DNA of 64,000 bases from Trichocoleus desertorum ATA4-8-CV12 (GCA_019358975.1 JAHHIL010000013.1:1-64000); one strand, 5' to 3'. Counted from the stretch's first letter, positions 9,121 to 19,475 are shown. The notes: a model not told the origin generated them from the sequence alone. Numbers and translations are program-made.

Positions 9121-10743
9121 GTGACTCAGCCCTGGATGTTGAACAGCTTAGCAGGGCTATGGGGGGGACTCAGTATTACCGTTCTGCCTGCTTCCTTCCA
9201 AGGCACTGCTCCCTCACTCGGCGAATTAGGCATTGATGCCTATCGACTCCAAGCTTCCCCCTACAACCTCACGGGCAACAAAATTGCGATCGGACAGGTA
9301 GAAATTGGTCGTCCAGGCAAATTTGGGGTAGACAAGGCAGTTTCTCAAAGCTGGGCGATCGCGCTCTTGCGAGTATTTTTTCGCGATGGTCCTGCTAAAG
9401 GCAATGCCCATGTCGATAGCCATGCCCAAAATGTGGCGAGCATTATGGTCAGTGCCGACCCCGTGATGCGAGGCATCGCCCCTCAAGCGCGGCTGTATTC
9501 GTCTGCTGTGGGTTTACTGAATCGCAATGGTCAGGCGGAAGAGTGTTTGTCAGCTCAGCACATCGCCCAGCAAAATGGGGGAGATATCCGAGCGATTAAT
9601 TTCAGCTTTGGTGAATCGCTTCAGCAAGACCCTAGACCGAGAGCCCGACTCGATGGTAATGCGCTTTTAACTCTATGCCTGGACTGGTCTACTCGGGTTC
9701 ATGATGTTTTGTATGTGGTAGCAGGCAACCAGGGAAAAGGAGGCATTTCCATTCCCACCGATAACTTTAATGGGATCAATGTGGCTTTTACCCGCCGTCT
9801 CACCAGTAATGGGCCTTTTGCTCAGATAGATACGGCCAACTTAGGGGATGAGCTTGCTTCTGCCACGGGAGAGCGATCGCTGGGCTTAGAGAGCAATGTT
9901 GGTCCTCGTCGGGCGATTAGCTTAGCGGCACCTGGCAGCAATATCGTGGCGCTCAACCCGGATGGCAAAACCACCAGAGTTACAGGTACGAGTTTCGCTG
10001 CTCCCCACGCCACAGCTAGTGTTGCCTTACTGCAAGAGTTTGGGGATAATGCCATGCGACGCAGGAGCAATCAGTGGGGATTGGACGCTCGGCGGCATGA
10101 AGTCATGAAAGCGGTTTTGCTCAACTCGGCAGATAAAGTTCAAGACCGAGGGGATGGTTGGTCTCTGGGTATGAGCCGCACAATTTTTGATCGAAATCAG
10201 CAAGACTGGTTTGCATCTGATGCCTACCGCGATCGCACCATTCCTCTCAACCGTCAAATGGGAACAGGGCAACTCAATACATTCCGGGCTTACCAACAAT
10301 TTCAACCAGGGCAATGGAACCCAACAGCACTAGTACCGCCCATCGGCTGGGATTACAGAAGTGTGGCAACCGACTCGCCAAATGGTTCGTTTCAGGACTA
10401 TGTGCTAGCGCAGCCCTTACAACAAGGCAGCTTTGTGTCTGTGACCTTAGCCTGGAATCGCTACATAGAGTTGCAGGACCGAAACCGAAATGGTGAGTAT
10501 GACATCAACGAGAGCTTTCGCGATCGCGGCCTGAATAATCTAGATATTTATTTGATGCGGGCTGAGGATGATGATCCAGCCGACAGCATTTGGGCTTCGG
10601 TCAGTGAAGTCGATAGTGTTGAACATATCTTTCACCCGGTTCCCACCACGGGTCGATATAAAATTCGGGTTCTGTATCGTCAACAGGTTAATCAAGCGAC
10701 TCAACCCTATGCTCTAGCTTGGTGGACGGTTCCGGCTCGTTAA
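9121..10743 (+). CDS. Subtilisin-like S8 family serine protease
   Basis: 540 aa from GTG, with GGAGGAGA just upstream. Peptidase S8 core: nucleophile motif GTSFAAPH (S291), His in DSHAQNVASIM (H101), oxyanion Asn in AGNQG (N203). The usual catalytic Asp position reads GQVEIGRPG, giving Glu61. A weakly hydrophobic N-terminus (about 8-24) may be an export signal. The C-terminal 130 residues form a beta-rich, P-domain/PPC-like region containing DRNRNGEYDINE (453-464), a calcium-loop pattern. Probably secreted or periplasmic. A serpin gene begins 110 bp downstream on the same strand, suggesting a protease-inhibitor pair. Confidence 0.88.
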   Translation: MTQPWMLNSLAGLWGGLSITVLPASFQGTAPSLGELGIDAYRLQASPYNLTGNKIAIGQVEIGRPGKFGVDKAVSQSWAIALLRVFFRDGPAKGNAHVDSHAQNVASIMVSADPVMRGIAPQARLYSSAVGLLNRNGQAEECLSAQHIAQQNGGDIRAINFSFGESLQQDPRPRARLDGNALLTLCLDWSTRVHDVLYVVAGNQGKGGISIPTDNFNGINVAFTRRLTSNGPFAQIDTANLGDELASATGERSLGLESNVGPRRAISLAAPGSNIVALNPDGKTTRVTGTSFAAPHATASVALLQEFGDNAMRRRSNQWGLDARRHEVMKAVLLNSADKVQDRGDGWSLGMSRTIFDRNQQDWFASDAYRDRTIPLNRQMGTGQLNTFRAYQQFQPGQWNPTALVPPIGWDYRSVATDSPNGSFQDYVLAQPLQQGSFVSVTLAWNRYIELQDRNRNGEYDINESFRDRGLNNLDIYLMRAEDDDPADSIWASVSEVDSVEHIFHPVPTTGRYKIRVLYRQQVNQATQPYALAWWTVPAR

Positions 10744-10852
10744 GACTCCATGTAACAGATGTTGCGGAAAAGGTAACTACCCTCTGCTTTAATCCTGACC
10801 GGACTAATCTAGGAAAGGAAAGTTTCTCATCCCTAAACCCTAGAGCTGCCTC

Positions 10853-12148
10853 ATGAAATTACGGTCATTGCAACGGGTTGGTACGCTTAGCGCTAGTACA
10901 TTATTACTTTTTGGTTTGCTAGGTAGTTGGCAGTTGGCAACCACAGAGGCAGCAATGGCGCGGCCCTACTCTCCAGCCCCAGTAAGCCCCAATCCTCAAA
11001 CTGCAATGTCACAAGCAGGTGCGATTAACCCCAAGCTAGTGACTGCCAACACCCGCTTTGGGTTGAAGCTATTTGCCCAAGCTCTAAAGGCTGACGCTGG
11101 CAAGAATGTTTTCATCTCCCCTTCTAGCGTCGCGATCGCCTTAGCCATGACCTACAACGGAGCTAAAGGGGAAACGCAGCAAGCGATGGCGAAAGCATTG
11201 GAACTGCAAGGGTTAAGCTTGGCAGATGTGAATCAAAGTAATGCCGTTCTGATTTCAGGATTGCAAAAGGCCGATCCAGCCGTAGAAGTGGCGATCGCTA
11301 ACTCGTTGTGGACTCGAAGAGGCGCAAGGCTCCAGCGAGAGTTTTTGCAGCGTAACCAACAGTTTTACAAAGCCCAGATCACAGAACTTGATTTCTCCAA
11401 GCCTCAGGCCGTTAGCCAGATCAATGGTTGGGTCAAAGAGAAGACCCGTGGCAAGATTAACCAAATTGTGGACAAAGTGCAACCAAATTTGGCGCTGTTA
11501 CTGCTGAATGCGGTCTACTTCAAAGGCAAGTGGAGCCAAGCCTTCGACGCAGCCGACACGGTAGCACGTCCCTTTACGCTGGCGAATGGCACGCGCAGAC
11601 AGCATCCCATGATGACCCAAACGGGAGAATATGACTACTACGAAACCGACAAATTTCAAGCGGTGAGTTTGCCTTACGGGGAAGGGCGCTTTAGCCTGTA
11701 TCTGTTTGTGCCTAAACCTCAATCAAATTTGTCTTCTTTCTACCGAGACTTGACCGCAGCCAATTGGGAGCAGTGGATGAACGAGTTCCAAAATCGGCCT
11801 GGTTCGATTCAAGTTCCCAAGTTCAAGCTAGAGTACGACCTCAATCTCAACAATGCCTTGAAAGCATTGGGCATGGGTGTCGCCTTTGAGGGGGGACGAG
11901 CAGATTTTTCGGGCATCGGGCTAGGAAACTTGGCGATCGATCAAGTCCGTCATAAGACATTTATAGAAGTCAATGAAGTGGGTACTGAGGCAGCGGCAGC
12001 AACTTCTGTAGAAATGATCGTCACCTCCACTCAATTTTCACCAACGCCATTCAAATTAATAGCCGATCGCCCCTTCTTTGGCGCAATTCGAGACAATGAA
12101 ACGGGCAACTTGCTGTTTATGGGCTCAATCACCAATCCCCAGACCTAG
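10853..12148 (+). CDS. Exported serpin (serine protease inhibitor)
   Basis: 431 aa. An N-terminal signal peptide (TLLLFGLLGSWQLATTEAA, about 15-33) and a Pro-rich linker precede a complete serpin fold (VFISPSSVAIALAMTYNGAKGET, LLLNAVYFKGKW, the C-terminal DRPFFGAIRD). The reactive-centre hinge NEVGTEAAAATS has the small residues required for loop insertion, so it should be inhibitory. Counting from P17 (E375) puts the scissile bond at T391-S392. Acts outside the cytoplasm. The neighbouring subtilase is an obvious but untested target. Confidence 0.95.
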   Translation: MKLRSLQRVGTLSASTLLLFGLLGSWQLATTEAAMARPYSPAPVSPNPQTAMSQAGAINPKLVTANTRFGLKLFAQALKADAGKNVFISPSSVAIALAMTYNGAKGETQQAMAKALELQGLSLADVNQSNAVLISGLQKADPAVEVAIANSLWTRRGARLQREFLQRNQQFYKAQITELDFSKPQAVSQINGWVKEKTRGKINQIVDKVQPNLALLLLNAVYFKGKWSQAFDAADTVARPFTLANGTRRQHPMMTQTGEYDYYETDKFQAVSLPYGEGRFSLYLFVPKPQSNLSSFYRDLTAANWEQWMNEFQNRPGSIQVPKFKLEYDLNLNNALKALGMGVAFEGGRADFSGIGLGNLAIDQVRHKTFIEVNEVGTEAAAATSVEMIVTSTQFSPTPFKLIADRPFFGAIRDNETGNLLFMGSITNPQT

Positions 12149-12167
12149 ATCCGAACTTGAACGATGG

Positions 12168-13445
12168 CTAGGAGTTGGGCAACTCTTGGGGCGTTGCGTC
12201 TTGCGGTGTTGCATCTTCGAGCGAGTTAATCGGTGCTGTCTCTACGATCGTCCGAGGAGAGGTGAGACTAGGGCCTTCCGCTGCAAAGTTGGGGGTGACT
12301 GCGTGCGCTAAGTTGGGCGATCGCAAGGCCATCAAGGCAGTTTTGATCACCACCGCTGTCGGAACAGCCACAATCACACCGAGTAACCCACCCACACGGG
12401 CTCCAGCCAAAATCGAAATCAACACCCAGACTGGATTTAGCCCCGTCACACTGCTGAGAATTCTAGGCGCAATCAAGTTTTCTAAAATTTGTTGCACAAT
12501 CACCGAGGCTAGCAAAACTCGCAGCCCCAACCACACGTTTTGCAAAGTCACCAATAGCGTCACTAGAGCAATCCCTACGGTGCCACCAAACGGCACCAAA
12601 GCCATGAACCCGATGGTGAGGCCAAACAACAAGCCAAACGGCACCTTGAGCCACAAAAACGTAGGAATTAGGGCCGAAGCCATACAGGTGGCAAGAATTA
12701 ACTGCCCGATGAAAAAGTTTTGAAAACTGAGGCGCAGCGTTTGGGTAAAAGGCTGACGAGCAGGGGTGGGTAGCCACTCCACTAAGCTAAACCAGAGGCG
12801 ATCGCTGTGTTGCAACAAGTAAAACGACAACACAATGGTCAGCAACCCATCCAGCAGACTCGTCACTGTAATCACAGCCAAGTTGAGCGCTTGCCCTGCG
12901 ATCGCCTGCAATTGTCCCTTCAAGCGATCGTTAATTTGCACCACCAAGGCGTCAAAATTCACAGGCAGGTTCAACGTTTCCGCCCGCTCATTCAACATCA
13001 GCAATTGCCGTCGCCCTGAATCAATCCATTCCGGTAAGCGGCTGACTAATTGTTGGGCTTGGCTGAACACCAAAGGCACTAGGGTCACGCCTAAAGCCAG
13101 CAACACTGACAGCGCTAATAGAAAAACCAAGATTGCTGCTTGTTGCCGTTGCGCTCCATGCCGCTCTAGCCAACCAACGGGGTAGTTGAGGAGAAACGCG
13201 ATCAAAGACGCGCCGATCAAAATCACAATTAGCGAGTGAAAGTACTCAAACATCAACGCCAGCGCCCAAGCATTCAGCACGAGTAACGGTGCTGCTAGCG
13301 CGATCGCCAAGAAGCGAGGAAATGGCTTGAGCGATTGCCACCAATTCAGAAGCCGACGAGCTTGCGTAGGCCGATGGACAGATGCGGATGCGTCAGATTG
13401 AGTTTTTAGTGGAAACCTATCGTTGGACACGGTGGTCAAGCCCAA
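12168..13445 (-). CDS. AI-2E family transporter (YdiK/PerM-like permease)
   Basis: Membrane protein of 425 aa with about eight hydrophobic segments: two near the N-terminus (ALAAPLLVLNAWALALMF, LIVILIGASLIAFLLNYPVGWLE), then an amphipathic coiled region (about 130-200), then the conserved C-terminal half including VPFGGTVGIALVTLL and ENLIAPRILSSVTGLNPVWVL. The family name comes from E. coli TqsA, but members include Na+/H+ antiporters and PerM-like proteins, so the substrate is not known. The tail (about 395-425) is Pro/Thr-rich and probably disordered. Converges with the serpin gene. Confidence 0.9.
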   Translation of the reverse strand: MGLTTVSNDRFPLKTQSDASASVHRPTQARRLLNWWQSLKPFPRFLAIALAAPLLVLNAWALALMFEYFHSLIVILIGASLIAFLLNYPVGWLERHGAQRQQAAILVFLLALSVLLALGVTLVPLVFSQAQQLVSRLPEWIDSGRRQLLMLNERAETLNLPVNFDALVVQINDRLKGQLQAIAGQALNLAVITVTSLLDGLLTIVLSFYLLQHSDRLWFSLVEWLPTPARQPFTQTLRLSFQNFFIGQLILATCMASALIPTFLWLKVPFGLLFGLTIGFMALVPFGGTVGIALVTLLVTLQNVWLGLRVLLASVIVQQILENLIAPRILSSVTGLNPVWVLISILAGARVGGLLGVIVAVPTAVVIKTALMALRSPNLAHAVTPNFAAEGPSLTSPRTIVETAPINSLEDATPQDATPQELPNS

Positions 13446-13596
13446 TCTACAAAATAAACTTTAGCAAGAGTATTATGAAAAACTAAGATTCTTCGCTAGA
13501 CAGAGCTAGCCTCCTGCGACCTGGCTCTACATTCAATGTAAGAGAATTAATTGCTAAAAAAAGCTATCCCAGGTTTGAGAGGCAAAGAATTTAGAC

Positions 13597-14289
13597 ATGT
13601 GTGGACGATTTACTCAGAGCCAATCTGCCACAACCCTTGCGGCTACCTTTCACCTATCGGCAGTCCCCGACTTGCCACCCCGGTACAATATCGCTCCGAC
13701 TCAACCAGTCACGGCGGTTCTTGCGACCACGGAGCCAGCCTCCAAACAGACACCCGACCAGACAGAGCGGCAAATGCGACAGCTCCGTTGGGGCTTGATT
13801 CCTAGTTGGGCTAAAGACATGAGTATGGGAGCGCGGATGATTAATGCTCGCGCCGAAACCGTGGCGGAGAAACCTGCCTTCAGGTCTGCCTTTCGGCAAA
13901 GGCGTTGTCTGATTGTGGCCGATGGGTTCTACGAATGGCAGCGTCTGGAGGGTAAAAAGCAACCCTTTTACTTTCGACTCCAAGATCAGCAACCGTTCGC
14001 CTTCGCAGGGCTGTGGGAGCATTGGCAAAGCCCAGAGGGTGACAGCATTGATTCCTGCACGATTCTGACGACCCAAGCCAATGAATTACTCAGCACAATT
14101 CACGATCGCATGCCAGTGATTTTGGCACCTAGCAGCTACGACTTGTGGCTCGATCCCGCTGTACGCCAGCCAGAGCCGTTGCAACCCTTACTTCAGTCTT
14201 ATCCAGCGGAGGCGATGACTGCTTATCCCGTCAGCACCAAAGTTAATAGCCCAGCCTATGATCATGCCGAATGTATCAACAGTCTCTGA
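13597..14289 (+). CDS. SOS response-associated peptidase YedK/HMCES (SRAP)
   Basis: 230 aa. Forms a thiazolidine crosslink with abasic sites in single-stranded DNA through its N-terminal cysteine, shielding them from strand breakage. Begins MCGRF, with Cys2 becoming the N-terminus; the conserved core [30 protein letters not shown] (Glu in the active site), and the C-terminal [16 protein letters not shown] are all present. Unusually, the plus-strand stop lies inside the 3' end of the converging kinase gene (14 bp overlap). Confidence 0.96.
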   Translation: MCGRFTQSQSATTLAATFHLSAVPDLPPRYNIAPTQPVTAVLATTEPASKQTPDQTERQMRQLRWGLIPSWAKDMSMGARMINARAETVAEKPAFRSAFRQRRCLIVADGFYEWQRLEGKKQPFYFRLQDQQPFAFAGLWEHWQSPEGDSIDSCTILTTQANELLSTIHDRMPVILAPSSYDLWLDPAVRQPEPLQPLLQSYPAEAMTAYPVSTKVNSPAYDHAECINSL

Positions 14290-17200
14290 ATTGTTGTAAG
14301 ACTGTTCTGACCTGGCGATATTCCAGGTCTAAGCGTGGCAGCAAAACCACCGCTTCTTCCAACGTTTCCCGACAGCCAATGGCTTCTAGCTCTTGGCAAA
14401 GCTCAGCTAAAGACATGGCCCCCACGATAGTACTGATAGATTTCAAGGTCCGAGCCGCTTGGTGAAGAGGGGCTGCATCTCGATTGGCGACGGCTAGCGC
14501 GATCGCTCGTACTAACTCAGAAGCTTCCACCAAATAACTATCAATTGTTTCTTGCAGCATATTGGCAGATTGACCTGTATTCATCTGCTTCAGAGATTGT
14601 AATGACTCTAAATCAATGACATTTTCTAAGGATGCTACACCAGCTCCAGGCCAGCCCTGCGCCGCTCTTACTGGGCATTCCCGCAACACCCGTATGAGTT
14701 CTTCAACGCGAATCGGCTTGCTGATATAGTCATCCATGCCAGCTCGCAGACAAACTTCTCGATCTCCCTGCATGGCGTTGGCAGTCATCGCCACAATGTG
14801 AGGGCGTTCAGTCGCAGACCGTTCCCGGCAAATCTGTTGGGTCGCTGCCAAACCATCCATTTCGGGCATCTGCATGTCCATCAGGATCAGGTCGTAAGTT
14901 TGGCGATCTAAGGCCGCTAGTACTTCCAACCCATTGCCTGCCACATCCGCTCGATACCCCATGCGTTGGAGCAGATGCAGGGCGACTTTTTGATTCACCA
15001 CATTGTCTTCTGCCAACAGAACTCGCAACGGATGCTGGGCTGCCAGCCAAGGTATTTCCGCTTTAGCCGCAGCAACTCGCAGTGGTGCTAAAGCCAAGCC
15101 CGGATCGGTGCCCCAGATCTGCATCAATAGTTCGTAGAACTGCGACTGCTTAATCGGTTTAGGCAGAAATGCAGCAACATTAATATTTTGCAGTTGAGTC
15201 TGCACCTCCGGCTGGCCCACAGTGCTCAATACAATCAGAGGCAAGGCTTGGCAGTGCGGTTGTTGGCGAATCATGGCTGCGAGCGTCAGACCATTGCAGC
15301 CAGAAATTTGTGGATCAAGCATCACTAAATCGAAGGCGGAACCTAGTTGGAGCTGATGGAGAGCGTCTTGGCTGGTGCTGACAGCTTGAGCTGTGACTCC
15401 CCACATTTGGGCTTGCTGCACCAAGATTTGGCGATTGGTGGCGTTGCTTTCTACGATCAGCAGGCGTTTCCCAGCAAACTGGGGCGATCGCATGGGGAAG
15501 CCATTTTCTTGAGTGGTCGCAGATGACTCAGCCAAAATTGAGAAATAGAAGGTAGAGCCTACCCCCATTTCGCTTTCCACCCAAATGCGACCTCCCATCA
15601 TCTCGCTTAAACGTTGGCTGATGGCGAGTCCTAACCCCGTGCCCCCATACTGGCGACTCGTAGAGGCATCAATTTGGCTAAAGGGATGAAACAGACGGTG
15701 CAGGCGATCGCCCGGAATCCCAATCCCCGTATCCTTTACTGCGATCCGAATCACATATTTCGGTGTCGTAGAACTTTGAGCGGGATGGGTGGTGGATAAC
15801 TTGCGAGCCGTCACAGAAATGACCACTTCTCCTGCTAGCGTGAATTTAATGGCATTGCCGAGCAAATTCACCAGAATCTGCCGCAACCGAGTGACATCAC
15901 CGACAATTTCGGCAGGAACCTGTGGCTCCATCACATAAGCCACTTGTAGCCCTTTTTCTGCGGCTTTCGGGGACAGCAAATCCAACACCCCCTCAATGCA
16001 GGTACCAAGATGAAAGGGTTGTTGCTCTAGCTCTAGCTTGCCAGATTCGATTTTGGAGAAGTCTAAAATGTCATTGATGATGGTTAAGAGCGTTTCTCCG
16101 CTATTGCGAATTGTCTCTACAAAATCTCGCTGTTGATTGCTCAGCCCTGTATCGAGCAAAAGCCCAGTCATGCCGATTACTGCATTCATCGGCGTACGGA
16201 TTTCGTGACTGACGGTTGCTAAAAACTCGCTCTTGGTTTGGTTCGCACTTTCAGCAGTTCGCTTTGCCTGTTCTAGGGCTTCGTTCTGCTCAGTCAACTT
16301 TTGGCGTTGATGCTGTTCTTGCTCCAATAGGTGAGCTTGAGCTAGGGCAATGCCCACTTGAACTGCCACTGATTCTAGGAGTTCCAACTCGTCAGGAGTC
16401 CAGGTGCGAAATCGGTCGCATTGATACAAGCTGATCACGCCATTCGGTTCTCCTTGGTAGGAAGTACGAACCGTCAATAAAGATTTAAGGTCTAGGGCAT
16501 CAAAGATGAGGTGATAGGGTTCTAACAACGGGTCGGCATAGACATTGGTATAGGCGATCGCTCGATCTGTGACCAAAATGTTTGAGACCAGAGCATTATT
16601 CACTGCCGGAATGTCCATCACCTCAGCCTGGTTGATCAAGTCAAAGCTCGGTTGAGCATATTGGGCCACCAAGCTAATGCAAGGAGTTGGCGCGGTCGAA
16701 TAGGTACGAATGACGCAACGATTCACCCCAAAAGCTTGACCAATTTGGGTCACTGCTGTCTGAAAAATCTGCGACGCATCCAGACTTTGGCGGATTTCTT
16801 CTGTAATTTTCTTCAGCAACAAAGTGCGCTGAAACTGCTGTTGCAAACCCATCTCTGCTTGATAGCGTTCTTGGGCGAGAGCGATCGCGGCGGCGGCAGC
16901 CCGCAACAAATCAATCTCTGAGGTTTCCCAGGCTCGCGCTTCGACACAGTTGTCAAAGCCGATGAAGCCACAAAATCGAGTATTGGCGATAAAGGGCAAA
17001 ACCAGAATTGACAAAATCCCTTGAGGCTCCAGAATCACTTGTTCAGACTCAGGAAAATCGGCCACGATGCCAGCTACAATCTCGCCTTGTGCTAACCTCT
17101 GCGCCCACCGAGGAAAAAAGTCTGCGTAGGAAAGATTTTGTAAATCTGGATTATCAATTTCTGGTTGAATTCCGGCGGCACACCACTCAGCTCGCTGACT

Positions 17201-18046
17201 CATCAATAGTTGGGTGCCCTCTGCATAACCATTGGCGTAGTGATTTTCAAAAATATAAACTCGGCTGGCTCCTGAAACCTGGCCCAAGATTTGCAGAATT
17301 TGAGTGTAGTCATGCCAACCGCCACTACAAACCAATAGTTGCTGCTGAACTTCGACCAAAGCGGCTAAATACTGTTCTCGTTTGGCGATCGCGGCTTCTG
17401 CTTGCCTCTGGTTTGTGATGTTGGAGCAGTAACCAATCATTTTTAGAGGAGTTCCAGTATCATCCCGTACCACCTGGAATTCATCGCGTAGCCAACGATA
17501 AGTCCCATCTGGGCTTAAAAAGCGGTATTCATAAACTCCGTGATCTTGGCCCAAGATTTTAGCAGTGTTTGCTTCAATCCAAGCCATCTCTTCCGGGTGC
17601 ACATGACGGTGCCACAATCTCTCATCTCTGAGAAATTCCTCAGCTGCATAACCCATCACCAAGAGGCTGTTTTGACTAATAAAAGTCATCTGAAAATCAC
17701 TTGCCTTGCAGCTATAAAGCGCTGCTGGGCCACACGAAAGTAAGTAGTGCAGTTGCTCTTGATCTAGTTGTAAAGCGGTTTCGGCACGGCGATCGCGATC
17801 GCTGCGTTCCACTTCAAGTTGCTGGGTGAGTTGAGCCAACTCAGCAGCTTGGGCGGCAATTCGTGCCTCTAGCTCAGCCGTTTGCTGTCCTAATTCAGTT
17901 GCCAAGATCCCCTGCGGTGGGGCAGACCAGGGTATATCTGTAGAGAAACGCGACATGTGTTTCACCTTGCGGACTAATAGCAAGGCAAGGCCAAAGTTGC
18001 AACCTACTAGCAAAAGGTTAACGCTGAAAAGAAGTTCGCTCAGCAT
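14276..18046 (-). CDS. Hybrid sensor histidine kinase (PAS-GAF-GAF-HisKA-HATPase-REC-REC-HPt)
   Basis: 1256 aa. Order: one N-terminal membrane helix (about 5-25), coiled coil (50-95), PAS_3-like domain (about 100-215; [16 protein letters not shown]), two GAF domains (about 235-395 and 410-570), HisKA with phospho-acceptor H614 in [14 protein letters not shown], HATPase_c ([33 protein letters not shown]), two receivers and an HPt. REC1 has the acceptor D911 but an altered acidic pair (VESN instead of xDDN); REC2 is canonical (AEDN, D1057 in [11 protein letters not shown]). In the HPt, the expected His of AHxLKG is Arg1199 (ARTLKS). The signal sensed is unknown; the GAFs could bind a bilin or small ligand. 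Confidence 0.95.
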   Translation of the reverse strand: MLSELLFSVNLLLVGCNFGLALLLVRKVKHMSRFSTDIPWSAPPQGILATELGQQTAELEARIAAQAAELAQLTQQLEVERSDRDRRAETALQLDQEQLHYLLSCGPAALYSCKASDFQMTFISQNSLLVMGYAAEEFLRDERLWHRHVHPEEMAWIEANTAKILGQDHGVYEYRFLSPDGTYRWLRDEFQVVRDDTGTPLKMIGYCSNITNQRQAEAAIAKREQYLAALVEVQQQLLVCSGGWHDYTQILQILGQVSGASRVYIFENHYANGYAEGTQLLMSQRAEWCAAGIQPEIDNPDLQNLSYADFFPRWAQRLAQGEIVAGIVADFPESEQVILEPQGILSILVLPFIANTRFCGFIGFDNCVEARAWETSEIDLLRAAAAAIALAQERYQAEMGLQQQFQRTLLLKKITEEIRQSLDASQIFQTAVTQIGQAFGVNRCVIRTYSTAPTPCISLVAQYAQPSFDLINQAEVMDIPAVNNALVSNILVTDRAIAYTNVYADPLLEPYHLIFDALDLKSLLTVRTSYQGEPNGVISLYQCDRFRTWTPDELELLESVAVQVGIALAQAHLLEQEQHQRQKLTEQNEALEQAKRTAESANQTKSEFLATVSHEIRTPMNAVIGMTGLLLDTGLSNQQRDFVETIRNSGETLLTIINDILDFSKIESGKLELEQQPFHLGTCIEGVLDLLSPKAAEKGLQVAYVMEPQVPAEIVGDVTRLRQILVNLLGNAIKFTLAGEVVISVTARKLSTTHPAQSSTTPKYVIRIAVKDTGIGIPGDRLHRLFHPFSQIDASTSRQYGGTGLGLAISQRLSEMMGGRIWVESEMGVGSTFYFSILAESSATTQENGFPMRSPQFAGKRLLIVESNATNRQILVQQAQMWGVTAQAVSTSQDALHQLQLGSAFDLVMLDPQISGCNGLTLAAMIRQQPHCQALPLIVLSTVGQPEVQTQLQNINVAAFLPKPIKQSQFYELLMQIWGTDPGLALAPLRVAAAKAEIPWLAAQHPLRVLLAEDNVVNQKVALHLLQRMGYRADVAGNGLEVLAALDRQTYDLILMDMQMPEMDGLAATQQICRERSATERPHIVAMTANAMQGDREVCLRAGMDDYISKPIRVEELIRVLRECPVRAAQGWPGAGVASLENVIDLESLQSLKQMNTGQSANMLQETIDSYLVEASELVRAIALAVANRDAAPLHQAARTLKSISTIVGAMSLAELCQELEAIGCRETLEEAVVLLPRLDLEYRQVRTVLQQFRDC

Positions 18047-18191
18047 CTGTTAAAACCTCTTAGGAGCAGAAGTAGAATTGACGGGGCTTGCAGTAGATGC
18101 CTTGCAGAGAACTCATGAATGCAACTGGAAAAATTGGAAGAGTAGCTATGGTAGGCAGTATTCCCCATCTTCAGGTGGGAACTGAGTTAGC

Positions 18192-18260
18192 CAGTGGAAT
18201 TTTTCCACTGTTGTTAGCCTAGGAGATTGTTAGCCTAAGAGATTGTTAGCCTAAGAGAAA
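18192..18260. repeat. Hairpin plus three tandem 16-bp repeats
   Basis: CAGTGGAA-TTT-TTCCACTG hairpin (18192-18210) directly followed by three near-identical 16-bp units GTTAGCCTARGAGATT at 18213-18228, 18229-18244 and 18245-18260 (last partly diverged). Lies in the divergent promoter region between the hybrid kinase and the DUF427 gene. Confidence 0.85.
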
Positions 18261-18323
18261 AGATTGCCTCGGCCTGTATGAATTTTGCTAGCGCAGGTTG
18301 TCTTTCTGAGGAGATGATTATTA

Positions 18324-18818
18324 GTGAACCGTGAGCGCCTTATCCCTGGCCCAGGACAAGAATCAGTCTGGGACTACCCTCGCCCCCCCCGCTTAGAAGA
18401 CTCACCCAAACATATCCAGGTGGTCTTTAACGGAGTCATCATTGCAGATACCCATCAAGCCAAGCGAGTCCTAGAAACCAGCCATCCCCCTGTTTATTAC
18501 CTGCCACCCACTGATATTCACTCCGACTATCTCATCCCCTTGGCCCAAACTTCCTGGTGCGAATGGAAAGGGCGAGCAGGCTACTACACCGTGGCAGTAG
18601 GCGATCGCCAAGCTCCAAATGCTGCTTGGTTTTACCCCGACCCCACCCCTGCTTTTGAGTCAATTAAGGACTATGTGGCGTTTTACCCCCACTTGATGGA
18701 AGCTTGCTACGTCAATGGTGAGCCAGTTCAGCCCCAACCAGGAAACTTTTACGGCGGTTGGATCACCTCCGATATTGCGGGGCCTTTCAAGGGCGCATCA
18801 GGGACTTGGGGTTGGTAA
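18324..18818 (+). CDS. DUF427 domain protein
   Basis: 164 aa from GTG with GAGGAGAT about 8 bases upstream. The DUF427 beta-barrel signature is clear: VVFNGVIIADTHQAKRVLET, PVYYLPPTDI, TSWCEWKGRAGYYTV, AAWFYPDPTPAFESIKDYVAFYP. Cytoplasmic, no catalytic assignment in the literature that I know. The C-terminal extension (GNFYGGWITSDIAGPFKG) is typical of cyanobacterial members. Followed 3 bp later by the next gene, so probably one operon. Confidence 0.93.
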   Translation: MNRERLIPGPGQESVWDYPRPPRLEDSPKHIQVVFNGVIIADTHQAKRVLETSHPPVYYLPPTDIHSDYLIPLAQTSWCEWKGRAGYYTVAVGDRQAPNAAWFYPDPTPAFESIKDYVAFYPHLMEACYVNGEPVQPQPGNFYGGWITSDIAGPFKGASGTWGW

Positions 18819-18820
18819 GC

Positions 18821-19180
18821 ATGAAAGACATTGACCCCCTAGAAAACCCAGACCTGAAACGATTACAGATATTTTTCTATCTGATCCCAGTGGTTGGTTT
18901 TTTCCCTGCCATCTGGACGCTGTACCGAAATGAAGGGGGTCGCCCCAGAAAAGCGCTCAGCCGATTGGTCGTAACCCTCGCTCTAGGATGGCTATTTGGG
19001 TATATCTTATTAGGCACTGGAGCTCAAACTTCAGAATCTCTCACTCTCCCCTTGCTATTGATGAGCAGCTTGCTCACCTCTGGCTATTTTTTGGTCAATA
19101 TCTGGTTGATGGTGCGTTTGTGGCAGCGTAAACCATTGCGTTTACCTGGAGTCAGTCATCTGAGCGATCGCCTACCGTAG
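18821..19180 (+). CDS. Small membrane protein, unknown function
   Basis: 119 aa from the ATG at 18821, chosen because it begins 3 bp after the DUF427 stop; the longer frame would overlap that gene. Three hydrophobic segments: IFFYLIPVVGFFPAIWTLY, RLVVTLALGWLFGYILLG, LPLLLMSSLLTSGYFLVNIWLMV. The first ends in a short charged loop (RNEGGRPRKALSR). Probably cytoplasmic-membrane. No named family recognised; position before an LCP cell-wall gene hints at an envelope role, which is inference only. Confidence 0.7.
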   Translation: MKDIDPLENPDLKRLQIFFYLIPVVGFFPAIWTLYRNEGGRPRKALSRLVVTLALGWLFGYILLGTGAQTSESLTLPLLLMSSLLTSGYFLVNIWLMVRLWQRKPLRLPGVSHLSDRLP

Positions 19181-19270
19181 GTAAGAATCTATCTCCAGCG
19201 CTGCAAATCTCTCTTACGTTTGGAGGCAAAGGGGAATTCTCTTTGCTAGATCTGAAGAGGAAGCATCAGA

Positions 19271-19396
19271 TGTCCAGTTTTGGCACAGAATCCAGAGAAT
19301 ACTGTTAACATGCTGCTGTGAACTGGACAGAGGCTAGGAAACCCTTGGCCTGCCACCTCTAGATGGGCTGGCCTAATCTTGGTACCAGCCAGGTGG
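19271..19396 (+). promoter_or_regulatory. Highly structured leader upstream of the LCP gene
   Basis: Two strong stem-loops in the 295-bp gap. First: TGTCCAGTT (19271-19279) plus CACAG (19284-19288) pair with CTGTG (19316-19320) plus AACTGGACA (19321-19329). Second: CCACCT (19353-19358) and GGCTGG (19366-19371) pair with CCAGCC (19385-19390) and AGGTGG (19391-19396). No long T-run follows either. May be a regulatory 5' leader or a separate small RNA; no known riboswitch motif recognised. Confidence 0.5.
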
Positions 19397-19475
19397 GAAC
19401 GAATCGGGTGCAGAGGTTTCTCAGTAACTCCAGTAGCTTCAGATATCTTTGCCTTAGTGTGTGTTGAGGAAGCCA

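Noticed and set aside
19271-19396. Cobalamin or other known riboswitch upstream of the LCP gene
   Set aside because: Strong stems but none of the conserved boxes of the riboswitches I know.
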